A stretch of 64,000 nt of DNA from Eikenella corrodens (GCF_900187105.1 NZ_LT906482.1:1860001-1924000); one strand, 5' to 3'. Positions 8,598 to 18,226 are shown, counted from the stretch's first letter. Notes: generated by a model from the sequence alone, not told the origin. Numbers and translations are program-made.

Positions 8598-8772
8598 ATG
8601 CCGTACTCCCAAATTTTCAGGTAGCCTTTAGTCGAATGGAATGGCAATCCATTGTTCAAACATCAATTTCCTATCTCTCCCGCATAACAACGAATTTTAC
8701 TCTGTAATCCGCTAAAGCTGCTCTCTACGTATGTTAGCAACATTCACCATTAACCATTCTTTAATAAGTATC

Positions 8773-8801
8773 TTGACCGTTGAAAAGTATATCGCTTAAA
8801 G
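8773..8801 (+). promoter_or_regulatory. Candidate lutA promoter
   Basis: TTGACC and TTAAAG are separated by 17 bases in an AT-rich stretch, ending 63 bases before the lutA ATG. The -10 box is weak; this is a prediction by eye. Confidence 0.3.
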
Positions 8802-8864
8802 TAGCGCGGATTTGCTATGGCAAATACATTTATTGATTCTTAAATAACTATAAGAAGCATTATC

Positions 8865-9635
8865 ATGAACACCAACCAAACCACCCAGCACGGCGGCAAG
8901 CCCGCCGATGTTTACTTTTTCGGCACCTGCCTTTTGGATTTGTTTATGCCGGAAGCAGGTATGGATGCCATCACGCTGCTGGAGCAGCAAGGCATCAAAG
9001 TGCATTTCCCGATGGAGCAAAGCTGCTGCGGGCAGCCTGCATTCTCTTCTGGGCACCGCGAAGAAGCGTTCAATGTCGCCAAAGCCCAGCTCACCTTGTT
9101 CACCGAAAACTATCCTATCGTCGTGCCTTCCGGCTCTTGCGGCGGCATGATGAAGCACCATTGGCCCAAATTGTTTAAAGGCAGCGAATACGAACAGCGC
9201 GCCAACGAATTGGCCGGCCGTGTGGTTGAGTTCACCAATTTCTTGGTCGACATCGGCTACGAGCCCAAAGACGTGGGCGAGCCGGTGAAAGTGGCAGTGC
9301 ATACTTCCTGCGCGGCGCGCCGTGAAATGGGCGTGCACATTACCGGCTGGAAGCTGATCGACAGTCTGCAAAACGTGGCGCGCATCGTGCACGACCACGA
9401 AAGCGAATGCTGCGGCTTTGGCGGCACGTTCTCCGTGAAGCAGTCCGACATTTCCGGCGCGATGGTCACCGACAAAGTGGCCGCGCTGAAAGAAACGCAG
9501 GCCACGGAAATCGTGAGCGCGGATGCAGGCTGCATGATGAACATTGGCGGCAAAATCGCCAAAGACGAGCCGAACATGCCCAAACCCAAACACATTGCCA
9601 CATTCTTGCTGGAACGCACGGGAGGTAAAGCATGA
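8865..9635 (+). CDS. lutA: L-lactate dehydrogenase complex subunit LutA (Fe-S oxidoreductase)
   Basis: First subunit of the cytoplasmic LutABC complex, which oxidises L-lactate to pyruvate. The 256-residue protein has the two cysteine-rich CCG (DUF224-type) domains that define LutA/GlcF-like subunits: SCCGQPAFSSG at about 48-58 and ECCGFGGTFS at about 182-191. GTCLLDLF and HTSCAARREMG supply further cysteines. ATGA overlap with lutC shows translational coupling. The four-gene run lutA-lutC-lutB-lctP, with permease last, makes uptake plus oxidation of lactate the clear job. Lactate is a major carbon source in the mouth. The block carries Kingella-type uptake sequences. Confidence 0.95.
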   Translation: MNTNQTTQHGGKPADVYFFGTCLLDLFMPEAGMDAITLLEQQGIKVHFPMEQSCCGQPAFSSGHREEAFNVAKAQLTLFTENYPIVVPSGSCGGMMKHHWPKLFKGSEYEQRANELAGRVVEFTNFLVDIGYEPKDVGEPVKVAVHTSCAARREMGVHITGWKLIDSLQNVARIVHDHESECCGFGGTFSVKQSDISGAMVTDKVAALKETQATEIVSADAGCMMNIGGKIAKDEPNMPKPKHIATFLLERTGGKA

Positions 9636-10330
9636 GCGCGCGCGACAATATTCTGGCCAAACTCCGCAAAGCCAACGCCTATCCGATGGCGGAGCCGCAA
9701 ACTTTCGATTACTACCAAGAAATGTCGCCCGAATGGGAAAGCGAAACCGACCGCCTGCGCCATTGGGCGGCCACCATGCGCGCGGTGAAAACCGAGATTT
9801 TCTGGGTGCGCGAAAACGATTGGGAACAAAAGCTGGTGGAAGTGGCGCAGCAAAAAGGCTTGCAAAACATGCTGCTTTCGCCGCAAACCGAACACGGTCG
9901 CCGCGCCCAAGAGGCTTTGCAGGCTGCTTCTGTGGAAACGCGCGCCTTCGCCAAACCGATTGACGATTGGAAAGACGAATTCTTTGCCGACGTGCAGGCT
10001 GGTTTCACCTCGTCCGTTTGCGGCATCGCCCACACCGGCACGGTGATGATGGTTTCTTCGCCCGAAGAACCGCGCAGCCAAAGCCTGGTTCCCCCCGTAC
10101 ACATCTGCCTGTTCGATACACGTAAAATGTACGACACCTTTCATGCGGCACTGCATGGCGAAGCCTTAATCGATGCCATGCCCACCAATATCATTTTGGC
10201 ATCCGGCCCGTCAAAAACCGCCGATATCCAATTAACCCTTGCCTTCGGCGCACACGGTCCGCGCGATATGGTCGTATTGGCCATCCTGCCCGAGAATATC
10301 GACCCTGCCGATTTGGAGAATGCCACATGA
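9632..10330 (+). CDS. lutC: Lactate utilisation protein C (LUD domain)
   Basis: LUD-domain subunit of the lactate oxidation complex, 232 residues, normal length. The family pattern is seen in the C-terminal half: CGIAHTGTVMM, then RSQSLVPPVHICLFDTRKM and a final GAHGPRDMVVLAIL segment. It overlaps lutA by four bases and lutB by four bases, so all three subunits are likely made together. The gene order A-C-B differs from Bacillus A-B-C. A king3-type uptake sequence is embedded in the coding region at 9918-9929, which suggests that the gene spent time in a Kingella-type genome. Confidence 0.93.
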   Translation: MSARDNILAKLRKANAYPMAEPQTFDYYQEMSPEWESETDRLRHWAATMRAVKTEIFWVRENDWEQKLVEVAQQKGLQNMLLSPQTEHGRRAQEALQAASVETRAFAKPIDDWKDEFFADVQAGFTSSVCGIAHTGTVMMVSSPEEPRSQSLVPPVHICLFDTRKMYDTFHAALHGEALIDAMPTNIILASGPSKTADIQLTLAFGAHGPRDMVVLAILPENIDPADLENAT

Positions 10331-11781
10331 GAACCGAACAAACCGTACACTTCCATCCGCGCCCGGAAACCTTTAAAGCCAACGCGCGCGAAGCCCTGGC
10401 CGACAAACCCTTGCGCAAAAGCCTGCGCACGGCCATGGATATGCTGATGACCAAGCGCAAAATGGTGCTGTCGGACGAACAAGAACTGCAAATGCTGCGC
10501 ACCCTGTGCGAGCACATCCGCCAGCGTTCGCTCTCCAAACTGCCCGATTTGCTGGAGCAGCTGGAAAGCAACCTGACCAAATTAGGCGTGAAAGTGCATT
10601 GGGCGGAAACGCCCGACGAAGCCTGCCGCATCATCCACGGCATCATCATGCACCATCAGGGCAAACTGATGGTGAAAGGCAAATCGATGGTGAGCGAAGA
10701 AATCGAGCTGAACCATTATCTGGCCGACCGCGGCATTAAAGCCGTGGAAAGCGACTTGGGTGAATATATCGTGCAAATGGCCGGCGAAAAACCGACCCAC
10801 ATCGTGATGCCCGCCATCCACAAAACCAAAGAGCAGGTGAGCGAACTGTTCCACAACAACATCGGCACGCCGCTGACCGACGACGTGGACCAACTCACTG
10901 GCTTCGCCCGCCAAGCCCTGCGCGACGTGTACCGCACCGCCGATGTCGGCCTGAGCGGCGTGAACTTCGCCGTGGCCGAAACCGGCACGCTGTGCCTGGT
11001 GGAAAACGAAGGCAACGGCCGCCTGTCCACCACCGTGCCGCCCGTGCACATCGCCATTACCGGCATTGAAAAAGTGGTGGCCAAACTGTCCGATATCCCG
11101 CCGCTTTATAGCCTGCTGCCGCGCAGCGCCATCGGTCAGAACATCACCACTTATTTCAACATGATTACCGGCCCGCGCCGTTCCGACGAGCTGGACGGCC
11201 CGCAGGAAATGCACCTGGTGCTGCTGGACAATGGCCGCAGCCAGGCCTACGGCGAAGAGCAAATGCGCCGCACGCTGCAATGTATCCGCTGCGGCGCGTG
11301 TATGAACCACTGCCCGGTGTACACCCGCATCGGCGGCGCAGCCTACGGCACCACCTATCCCGGCCCGATCGGCGAAATCCTGTCGCCGCATCTGCTGGGT
11401 TTGGAGCCCACCCGCGACCTGCCCACCGCCTGCACCATGTGCGGCGCATGCGTGGAAGTCTGCCCCGTGAAAATCCCGATTACCGAGCAAATGCAGCGCC
11501 TGCGCGAAGAAGCCCAACGTGCGCCCGACGAAGCCGTACCCTATCCGATTAAAGGCCAAGGCGCGTCGCACACCTTGGGCGAGCAGCTGGCTTGGCGCAT
11601 GTTCGACGGTATCTTCGCCGGCAAAACCGCCTACCGCATGTTCGGTGCGCTGGCCACCAAATTCCGCGGCCTGACCCCGGGCAAACAGCTGACCTGGACC
11701 GACAACCACGTGCCGATGAAGCCCGCGCCCAAATCGCTGCACCAGTTGTTGCAAGAAAAACAACAGAAAACTTCCGGCTAA
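10327..11781 (+). CDS. lutB: Lactate utilisation protein B (LUD domain plus two 4Fe-4S)
   Basis: Largest subunit of LutABC, 484 residues. The N-terminal two thirds is a LUD domain (KGKSMVSEEIELNHYL at about 118-133, GVNFAVAETGTLCLVENEGN further on). A ferredoxin-like part follows with two full 4Fe-4S motifs, CIRCGACMNHCP and CTMCGACVEVCP, spaced as in electron-transfer subunits. The basic C-terminal tail is typical of the family. Translation is coupled to lutC. A single reversed king3 uptake sequence and two tandem eikDUS copies follow the stop; no strong terminator separates it from the permease gene, so they may share transcript. Confidence 0.95.
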   Translation: MRTEQTVHFHPRPETFKANAREALADKPLRKSLRTAMDMLMTKRKMVLSDEQELQMLRTLCEHIRQRSLSKLPDLLEQLESNLTKLGVKVHWAETPDEACRIIHGIIMHHQGKLMVKGKSMVSEEIELNHYLADRGIKAVESDLGEYIVQMAGEKPTHIVMPAIHKTKEQVSELFHNNIGTPLTDDVDQLTGFARQALRDVYRTADVGLSGVNFAVAETGTLCLVENEGNGRLSTTVPPVHIAITGIEKVVAKLSDIPPLYSLLPRSAIGQNITTYFNMITGPRRSDELDGPQEMHLVLLDNGRSQAYGEEQMRRTLQCIRCGACMNHCPVYTRIGGAAYGTTYPGPIGEILSPHLLGLEPTRDLPTACTMCGACVEVCPVKIPITEQMQRLREEAQRAPDEAVPYPIKGQGASHTLGEQLAWRMFDGIFAGKTAYRMFGALATKFRGLTPGKQLTWTDNHVPMKPAPKSLHQLLQEKQQKTSG

Positions 11782-11787
11782 ACCGAG

Positions 11788-11924
11788 TGCAGGCTGCTTT
11801 CTGAGCAAATATAACCATAGCGCGGCGCGAAGCCGAAACCGTTTCAGGTAGCCTTTTTCAGGTAGCCTGATGGCGTACGGCAAGCGCTGCGCTCTATGTT
11901 CGAATGCTCAAAAAGCAGCCTGCA
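11788..11924. repeat. Mixed uptake-sequence cluster between lutB and lctP
   Basis: A king3 copy in reverse (11788-11799), two eikDUS in direct tandem (about 11840-11869) and a king3 copy forward (11913-11924). The two king3 copies are 113 bases apart and face each other. The two dialects sit side by side. Confidence 0.75.
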
Positions 11925-11984
11925 CCCTGTATTTACCGCCTCCCCCTGCCTTCACGGCGTTTTATTGACACACACGGAGACATC

Positions 11985-13541
11985 ATGAGTATCGCCCTTT
12001 CCGTCTTTCCCATCTTATTTCTGATTATTTTAATGATCGGCTTCAAAATGCGCGGCGACCGCAGCGCTATCTTGGCTGCGTTGTCCGCTGTTTTGATTGC
12101 TATTTTTGCCGTACCCAACGTGAGCGGCTTCGCGCCCCCCACAGGCTACGGCGCCGGATACGTCGGCTGGGCATTTGCCGAAGGTGTGTTGAAAGCCATC
12201 TTCCCCATTCTGATTGTGATTCTGATGGCTTTGTTCAGCTACAACGTGCTGCTGGAAAGCAAACAGATTGAAGTGATTAAACAACAATTTACCAACATTT
12301 CCAGCGACAAGCGCATTCAGGTGCTGCTGATTGTGTGGGGCTTCGGCGGCCTGCTGGAAGGCATGGCGGGCTTCGGCACGGCAGTGGCGATTCCGGCCGC
12401 CATCTTGATTGGTTTGGGCTTCAGCCCGCGCTTCTCCGCGCTCGTATCGCTCATCGGCAACAGCGTGGCCACCGGCTTCGGCGCGGTCGGTATCCCCGTA
12501 ATTACCTTGGCCAAAGAAGTGTTCGGCTCGGTAGTAACTTCCGAGCAGACCCATGCCATTGCCGGGGACGTGGTGATTCAGCTGGGCTTCTTGATGTTCT
12601 TGGTGCCGTTCGTCATCCTGATGCTGACCGACACTTCTAAAAAATACCTCGTGCCCAACATTATCCTGTCGGCCGTGGTTGGCGGCTTGTCGCTGGGCGT
12701 TCAGTTTGTGGCCGCTTATTTCATCGGCGCGGAAACGCCTGCCATTTTGGGCAGCATTGCCTGTATCGTCTTCATCGTGCTGTATGCGAAAATGACCGAG
12801 AAAAAAGATACGCCTGCCGATAAAGCCATCAGCATGGGGCAAATGGCAAAAGCATGGGCGGTGTACGGCTTCATCCTGTTCTTCATCATCATGGCCAGCC
12901 CCTTGTCCGGCCCCATCAGCGCGTTTTTGAAATCCACACTGGTGAGCAAAATCCACCTGCCGATTTATGCGGAAGGCAAATATTTCTCCTTCGGCTGGTT
13001 GTCTAACGCCGGCTTGATGCTGTTCTTGGGCGCGTTTATCGGCGGCTTGGTGCAAGGCGTTTCCGCCGGAAAACTGTTCCAAATTCTGGGGCAGACTTTG
13101 GTGAAAATGAAGGCTTCTGGCATCACCGTCATCTGCTTGGTGGCCATGAGCGCGATTATGAGCCACAGCAGCATGATTGCCGTGATTGCCAAAGGCTTGG
13201 TAGACGCCACCGGCACGTTCTATCCGCTGGTTGCACCGCTGGTGGGCGCCATCGGCACCTTCGCCACCGGCAGCGACACTTCTTCCAACATCCTGTTCGG
13301 CAAACTGCAAGCCTCCGTGGCTGACCAACTGGGCATGAATAAATCATGGCTCGCCGCCGCCAACACGGCCGGCGCGACCGGCGGCAAAATTATTTCGCCG
13401 CAAAGCATCGCCATCGCCACTGCCGCCTGCGAACAGCAAGGCCAAGAAGGCGCCTTCCTGCGCTCGGCCATGCCTTATGCGATTGCGTATGTGATTATTG
13501 CGGGCATTACGGTGTATTGCTTTACTGCATTCGCACTGTAA
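11985..13541 (+). CDS. lctP: L-lactate permease
   Basis: Inner-membrane lactate:H+ symporter of the LctP/GlcA family. I start at the ATG at 11985, after GGAGA, giving 518 residues and an N-terminus directly in a membrane span (ALSVFPILFLIILMIGF). The upstream in-frame ATG at 11904 overlaps a king3 uptake sequence and adds unrelated residues. About twelve hydrophobic spans are visible. The conserved GMAGFGTAVAIPAAILIGLGF and a late SMIAVIAKGLVDATG segment fit the family. Position behind lutACB gives its substrate. A king3-type hairpin ends the transcript. Confidence 0.95.
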   Translation: MSIALSVFPILFLIILMIGFKMRGDRSAILAALSAVLIAIFAVPNVSGFAPPTGYGAGYVGWAFAEGVLKAIFPILIVILMALFSYNVLLESKQIEVIKQQFTNISSDKRIQVLLIVWGFGGLLEGMAGFGTAVAIPAAILIGLGFSPRFSALVSLIGNSVATGFGAVGIPVITLAKEVFGSVVTSEQTHAIAGDVVIQLGFLMFLVPFVILMLTDTSKKYLVPNIILSAVVGGLSLGVQFVAAYFIGAETPAILGSIACIVFIVLYAKMTEKKDTPADKAISMGQMAKAWAVYGFILFFIIMASPLSGPISAFLKSTLVSKIHLPIYAEGKYFSFGWLSNAGLMLFLGAFIGGLVQGVSAGKLFQILGQTLVKMKASGITVICLVAMSAIMSHSSMIAVIAKGLVDATGTFYPLVAPLVGAIGTFATGSDTSSNILFGKLQASVADQLGMNKSWLAAANTAGATGGKIISPQSIAIATAACEQQGQEGAFLRSAMPYAIAYVIIAGITVYCFTAFAL

Positions 13542-13556
13542 CGTTGTTGGCATCAA

Positions 13557-13594
13557 AACAGCCTGCACTCTAGTTTGGAGAGTGCAGGCTGTTT
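13557..13594 (+). terminator. King3-like uptake-sequence hairpin after lctP
   Basis: AAACAGCCTGCACTC pairs with GAGTGCAGGCTGTTT around an 8-base loop, 15 bases after the lctP stop. Each arm has one mismatch to the king3 dialect, compensated on the other arm. Confidence 0.8.
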
Positions 13595-13660
13595 GTATGG
13601 GAAGGCTACCTGAAAGTTTGCTGGTGCTATGCTATGTAAACTCTCCCCCTAGAGAATCGT

Positions 13661-14017
13661 TTACTCATGCTGCAAAATATTCACCAGCTGCCCAAACGGA
13701 TCGCGCACAAAAAAGCGGCGCACGCCCCAAGGTTCAGTAGTCGGCCCATATTCAGGCGTGAAACCAGCATGCTGCATCCGCTCTAATAATTCGTCCAGAT
13801 TATCCACCTCAATAGACAAATCAGGCACAGGCATGCCAGAACCGCCTTCACTGGCAAAACTGACCTGCACAGACATAGTCGTATCCTGTCCGTAGGTCTG
13901 TATCCACCCATGATCCATCAGCAATTCCAATCCAAGCAGGTCATGGTAGAAAGCCTTTGCTGCGGCGGGTTGGGTTGCGTTTATATTGGCCACAATGCGT
14001 TTAACGCCCATGCTCAA
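13661..14017 (-). CDS. VOC (glyoxalase/bleomycin-resistance fold) family protein
   Basis: Small 118-residue protein with the paired beta-alpha-beta-beta-beta pattern of the vicinal oxygen chelate superfamily. Visible landmarks are the N-terminal VANINATQPAAAKAFYHDLLGLELLMDHG, the central FASEGGSGMPVPDLSIEVDN strand, and the C-terminal WGVRRFFVRDPFGQLVNILQHE strand pair. Metal ligands cannot be assigned with certainty, so the activity (dioxygenase, isomerase, binding protein) stays open. The start may be the ATG two codons in (14011). It is a single gene converging on lctP. The family call is firm, the function unknown. Confidence 0.8.
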   Translation of the reverse strand: MSMGVKRIVANINATQPAAAKAFYHDLLGLELLMDHGWIQTYGQDTTMSVQVSFASEGGSGMPVPDLSIEVDNLDELLERMQHAGFTPEYGPTTEPWGVRRFFVRDPFGQLVNILQHE

Positions 14018-14115
14018 TCCTTATTTTAAAGCGGCTGAATTAATCAGACATCAATATTCAATATGAGTTTCAGGCTACCTGAAAACCCACTCTCAGGCAG
14101 CCTGCACTTTTCTAA

Positions 14116-16737
14116 TTACAGCTTCTCTCTAACCCAGCCTTCTGCCGAATCCAGCATCGTGCCGACTTGGGAAGCATCCGTACCGCCGGCCTGTGCCAAA
14201 TCCGGTCTGCCGCCGCCTTTGCCGCCGACTTGTTCGGCTGCGAATTTGACCAAATCGCCGGCTTTTACTTTGTTTGTCAGCGGTTTGGATACGCCGGCGC
14301 ACAGGGAGACTTTGCCGTCGTTTACTGCCGCCAAAAGAATCACGGCGTTGTCGGATTTGCCGGTTAAATCGGTAACGATTTCGCGCAGGGCGGCTGCGTC
14401 GGCTTCGATTTGGGCGGCGACGAGTTTGGCTGCGCCCAAGTCTTTGGCGTTGTCCAAGAGTTTTGCGCCTGCGTGGACGGCAAGTTCGGCTTTGGCTTTT
14501 GCCAACTCTTTTTCCAAGGCTTTGGCGTTGGCGGCGTTGGCTTGGATTTTGGCGAGGACGTCTTTTTCGGTTTGGGCTTTGACTTCAGCGATGATGTTTT
14601 TCATCAGACTTTCTTGGTTTTGCGCCCATGCCAGCGCGGCAAGGCCGGTGATGGCTTCTACACGGCGGATGCCTGCGGCGATGCCGCCTTCGCTGATGAT
14701 TTTGAAGAAACCGATATCGCCGGTGCGGGCGACGTGGGTGCCGCCGCACAGTTCGGTGGAGTAGTCGCCCATGGTGATGACGCGGACGAAGTCGCCGTAT
14801 TTTTCGCCGAAGAGCATCATGGCGCCAGATTTTTGCGCGTCTTCAATGGACATGGTTTCCACTTTGACGGGCACGTTGGCGATAATCGCGGCGTTGACGC
14901 GGCGTTCGACTTCGGCGATTTCTTCCGCGTTGATGCCTTGCGGGTGGGAGATGTCGAAGCGGGTCAGCTCGGCGTTTTGCAGGCTGCCTTTTTGTTCGAC
15001 GTGCGTGCCCAAAACATCGCGCAAGGCTTTGTGCATCAGGTGGGTAACGCTGTGGTTGCGCATGATGTTGTCGCGGATGTCGTTGTCAATTTCGGCGGAT
15101 ACGGCATCGCCGACTTTCAGACGACCTGAAACGACCGCGCCGAATTGTCCGTGTACGGCGGCTTTGATTTTTTGCGTGTCTTCGACGCGGAAGCGGTTTT
15201 CTCCTGCGAAGATAAAGCCTACGTCGCCGACTTGACCGCCGCTTTCGGCGTAGAACGGGGTTTGTTCCAAAACAACCACGCCTGCTTCGCCCACTTGGAG
15301 TTCGTCCACGGCTTCGCTGCCTTTGTATAAAGCGATGATTTTGGTGTCTTGGCTGCGTTTTTCGTAGCCTGTGAATTCGGTGTCCGCGCCTGTGTAGTCC
15401 AGTTGCGCGTTTGCTTTGAAGTTTTGCGCGGCGCGGGCGCGAGCGCGTTGGGCTTCCATTTCGCGGTTGAAGCCATCTTCGTCCAAGTTGATATTGCGTT
15501 CGCGGCAGATGTCGGCGGTCAAATCGTATGGGAAGCCGTAGGTGTCGTAGAGTTTGAAGATGATTTCGCCGTCCAGTTTGTTGCTGCCTTTGGTTAAGGC
15601 GTTTTCCAGCAAAGCCATGCCGGTTTCCAAAGTTTGGGCGAAGCGGCTTTCCTCGTTTTTCAGGGCTTCTTCAATTTGCGCTTGTTTCTCTTTCAACTCG
15701 GGATACGCATCGCCCATCGCTTTCACCAAATCGGGCACGAGTTTGTAGAAAAACGCCTGTTTCTGACCGAGTTTGTAACCGTGGCGTACGGCGCGGCGGA
15801 TGATGCGGCGCAGTACATAGCCGCGGCCTTCGTTGGAAGGCATCACGCCGTCGGCAATCAGGAAGGAGCAGGAGCGGATGTGGTCGGCAACGACTTTCAG
15901 GCTTGGTTCGTCCATACTGAACGGCGCGCCGGTTTCGCGGGCAACGGCTTTGAGCAGGTCTTGGAACAGGTCGATTTCGTAGTTGCTGTGAACGTGTTGC
16001 ATCACGGCCGCCATGCGCTCCAAGCCCATGCCGGTATCGACGGACGGTTTGGGCAGCGGGTTCATATTGCCTTGTTCGTCGCGGTTGAACTGCATGAATA
16101 CGCAGTTCCAAATTTCAATCCAACGGTCGCCGTCTTCTTCAGGGCTGCCCGGAATGCCGCCCCAGATTTCTTCGCCGTGGTCGTAGAAAATTTCGGAGCA
16201 CGGGCCGCAGGGGCCGGTGTCGCCCATCTGCCAGAAGTTGTCGGACGCGTATTTCGCGCCTTTGTTGTCGCCGATGCGGACGATACGCTCGGCAGGCATA
16301 CCGATTTCGTTCAGCCAAATGTTGTAGGCTTCGTCGTCTTCGGCGTATACGGTTGCCAAGAGTTTTTCTTTGGGGATGTTCAGCCATTCGGGGGAAGTGA
16401 GGAATTCCCAAGCGAAGTGGATGGCGTCGCGTTTGAAGTAGTCGCCAAAGGAGAAGTTGCCCATCATTTCAAAGAAGGTGTGGTGGCGGGCGGTGTAACC
16501 GACGTTTTCCAAGTCGTTGTGTTTACCGCCGGCGCGTACGCATTTTTGCGCGGTGGTAGCGCGGTTGTAGGCGCGTTTGTCAAAGCCGAGGAACACGTCT
16601 TTAAACTGGTTCATACCGGCGTTGGTAAACAGCAGCGTCGGGTCGTCGTGTGGCACGAGGCTGGAAGAGCGGACGATGGTGTGACCTTTGGATTCGAAGA
16701 ATTTTAGGAATTTTTGGCGTAGTTCGGAGGTTTTCAT
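14116..16737 (-). CDS. alaS: Alanyl-tRNA synthetase
   Basis: Charges tRNA-Ala. Starting at the ATG at 16737 ([19 protein letters not shown]) gives 873 residues, the normal bacterial length; the upstream alternative would add 34 unrelated residues. The class II catalytic domain occupies about 1-440 with the [23 protein letters not shown] motif. The editing domain has [11 protein letters not shown] and the zinc/Cys motif [15 protein letters not shown]. The C-Ala coiled region is Ala/Lys-rich near the end. At about 15115 the coding sequence carries a palindrome TTTCAGACGACCTGAAA that combines the mucosa-type and eik-type uptake halves. Essential housekeeping gene, certain. Confidence 0.98.
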   Translation of the reverse strand: MKTSELRQKFLKFFESKGHTIVRSSSLVPHDDPTLLFTNAGMNQFKDVFLGFDKRAYNRATTAQKCVRAGGKHNDLENVGYTARHHTFFEMMGNFSFGDYFKRDAIHFAWEFLTSPEWLNIPKEKLLATVYAEDDEAYNIWLNEIGMPAERIVRIGDNKGAKYASDNFWQMGDTGPCGPCSEIFYDHGEEIWGGIPGSPEEDGDRWIEIWNCVFMQFNRDEQGNMNPLPKPSVDTGMGLERMAAVMQHVHSNYEIDLFQDLLKAVARETGAPFSMDEPSLKVVADHIRSCSFLIADGVMPSNEGRGYVLRRIIRRAVRHGYKLGQKQAFFYKLVPDLVKAMGDAYPELKEKQAQIEEALKNEESRFAQTLETGMALLENALTKGSNKLDGEIIFKLYDTYGFPYDLTADICRERNINLDEDGFNREMEAQRARARAAQNFKANAQLDYTGADTEFTGYEKRSQDTKIIALYKGSEAVDELQVGEAGVVVLEQTPFYAESGGQVGDVGFIFAGENRFRVEDTQKIKAAVHGQFGAVVSGRLKVGDAVSAEIDNDIRDNIMRNHSVTHLMHKALRDVLGTHVEQKGSLQNAELTRFDISHPQGINAEEIAEVERRVNAAIIANVPVKVETMSIEDAQKSGAMMLFGEKYGDFVRVITMGDYSTELCGGTHVARTGDIGFFKIISEGGIAAGIRRVEAITGLAALAWAQNQESLMKNIIAEVKAQTEKDVLAKIQANAANAKALEKELAKAKAELAVHAGAKLLDNAKDLGAAKLVAAQIEADAAALREIVTDLTGKSDNAVILLAAVNDGKVSLCAGVSKPLTNKVKAGDLVKFAAEQVGGKGGGRPDLAQAGGTDASQVGTMLDSAEGWVREKL

Positions 16738-17043
16738 GGCGTTTCGGTATCTTTCAAAATAATGATTCGGGCGGCTGGCGCGCTTAACAAAAATTGGGCG
16801 TGATTTTACTGCATATTGCAGGTGGCTGCCTACTTGCACGGTGGATGAAAGGGCAGGATTTTCAGGTAGCCTTTTGCTTGCAGGCTACCTGAAAATTGCA
16901 AATACGCTTTTCAGGTAGCCTTATTTGCCAGGGCTCAGGCTACCTGAAAAATACCTGCCCAGCGAAGTTGATTTAAATCAGCGCCAAACCGCCGCCTTGC
17001 CCGTAGAATGCCCAATATTTGCCCCCAAACAAACGGACACGCC
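16738..17043. other. Non-coding interval alaS to ubiU, uptake-sequence cluster
   Basis: Contains two facing eikDUS pairs (16858-16897 and 16907-16951), four copies in under 100 bases. It separates the divergent alaS and ubiU genes; no promoter is obvious. Confidence 0.7.
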
Positions 17044-18117
17044 ATGCTGTTTGACGACTTCCAGCCCACCCACCACACCAAACCCGCCGCCCAGCCGCAG
17101 CCGACCGAGCGCGGCCGAATCCCCGAACTCGTCTGCCCCGCCGGCAACCTGCCCGCCCTGAAAACCGCCGTGGACAACGGCGCGGACACGGTTTACATGG
17201 GGCTGAAAGACGCGACCAACGCGCGCAATTTCCCCGGCCTGAATTTCGACCAAAAATCCATCATCGAAGGCATCCGCTACGCCCACGACCGCGGGCGGCA
17301 GGTGCTGATGGCCATCAACACCTACGCCCAAGCCGGGCAGGTGGAACGCTGGCGGCGCGCCATCGACACCGCCGCCGATTTGGGCGCGGACGCGGTGATT
17401 GTGGCCGACCCCGCTGTGATGGCCTATGCCTGCGAAAAACATCCGAATCTGCGGCTGCATATGTCGGTGCAGGGTTCGGCCACCAATTACGAAGCCATCA
17501 ATTTAATGAAAGACTTGTTCGGCATCCGCCGCGCCGTGCTGCCGCGTGTGCTGACGATAGACCAAGTGCAGCATGTGATTGAAAACACGGATGTGGAGAT
17601 TGAAGTGTTCGGCTTCGGCAGCCTGTGCGTGATGGTGGAAGGCCGCTGCATCCTGTCGAGCTATGCCACGGGCGAATCGCCGAATATGCAGGGTGTGTGT
17701 TCGCCCGCCAAGGCCGTACGTTGGGAGCAGTTGCCCGACAAAATGAACGTGCGGCTCAACCAGGTGATGATCGACCAGTTCAACAAAGACGAACCGGCAG
17801 GCTACCCCACGCTGTGCAAAGGCCGTTTTGAGGTGAACGATGAAACCTATTACGCGCTGGAAGAGCCGACCAGCCTGAACGTGCTGGAAGTGCTGCCGCA
17901 GCTTATCAAAATCGGCGTGGCGGCGGTGAAGGTGGAAGGCCGCCAGCGCAGCCCGATGTATACCGCGCAGGTTACGCGCACGCTGCGGCAGGCTTTGGAC
18001 GCAGCGGCGGCAGACCCCGCACACTACCGCGTAACCCCCGCATGGGACGCGGCTTTGGGCAAGGTGTCCGAAGGCAGCCAAAGCACGCTGGGCGCATATA
18101 ACCGGCCTTGGAAGTAG
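17044..18117 (+). CDS. ubiU: Ubiquinone biosynthesis protein UbiU (U32 family, 4Fe-4S)
   Basis: With UbiV, UbiU performs the oxygen-independent hydroxylations of ubiquinone synthesis. From 17044 the protein has 357 residues; an in-frame ATG at 17008 adds 12. The four cluster cysteines are at 195, 202, 219 and 258 (in SLCVMV, GRCILSS, GVCSPAK, TLCKGR), and their spacing of 7, 17 and 39 equals that of E. coli UbiU Cys169/176/193/232. The core begins PELVCPAGNLPALK near residue 28, so an N-terminal extension of about 26 residues is present. ubiV and ubiT follow only after 1.7 kb of inserted material. A double uptake-sequence hairpin ends it. Confidence 0.93.
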   Translation: MLFDDFQPTHHTKPAAQPQPTERGRIPELVCPAGNLPALKTAVDNGADTVYMGLKDATNARNFPGLNFDQKSIIEGIRYAHDRGRQVLMAINTYAQAGQVERWRRAIDTAADLGADAVIVADPAVMAYACEKHPNLRLHMSVQGSATNYEAINLMKDLFGIRRAVLPRVLTIDQVQHVIENTDVEIEVFGFGSLCVMVEGRCILSSYATGESPNMQGVCSPAKAVRWEQLPDKMNVRLNQVMIDQFNKDEPAGYPTLCKGRFEVNDETYYALEEPTSLNVLEVLPQLIKIGVAAVKVEGRQRSPMYTAQVTRTLRQALDAAAADPAHYRVTPAWDAALGKVSEGSQSTLGAYNRPWK

Positions 18118-18160
18118 TTTCAGACGGCCTCAAGGCCGTCTGAAAGGCTACCTGAAAAAG
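18118..18160 (+). terminator. AG-DUS hairpin fused to an eikDUS
   Basis: TTTCAGACGGCC and GGCCGTCTGAAA (Neisseria AG-DUS) form a 12-bp hairpin directly after ubiU, and the last bases overlap an eikDUS (GGCTACCTGAAA). The two dialects are joined end to end, marking a possible import boundary. Confidence 0.8.
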
Positions 18161-18170
18161 CAGCTTTAGG

Positions 18171-18226
18171 TCAGATTCTCGAATCCGACACTTTGATCAA
18201 TATAAATGTCGGATACAAGTATCCGA
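18171..18226. repeat. Two short dyads, AATCCGAC and TCGGATAC types
   Basis: TCGGATAC-AA-GTATCCGA is perfect at 18209-18226, and a related imperfect dyad built on GATTCTCGAATC lies at about 18171-18190. Another AG-DUS follows at about 18313-18330. Role unknown. Confidence 0.6.

Larger units (their letters stand above)
8272..8772. other. Long spacer between gldA and lutA
   Basis: It holds a palindromic AG-king-type uptake sequence (8326-8337), a king3 copy (8455-8466), an eikDUS hairpin (8496-8527) and a second GC-rich hairpin (8568-8593). A minus-strand frame across it is created by these repeats and is not credible as a gene. Confidence 0.6.

Noticed and set aside
8324-8659. Minus-strand frame of 111 codons between gldA and lutA
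   Set aside because: Made of uptake sequences and two hairpins; no coding signature.
10582-11883. 433-codon minus-strand frame opposite lutB
   Set aside because: His/Gly/Val-rich shadow of a GC-rich gene with clear Fe-S motifs on the plus strand.
12030-13328. 432-codon minus-strand frame opposite lctP
   Set aside because: His/Gln-rich shadow of the permease; no membrane or domain pattern of its own.
15634-16707. 357-codon plus-strand frame opposite alaS
   Set aside because: Shadow of the conserved alaS catalytic domain.
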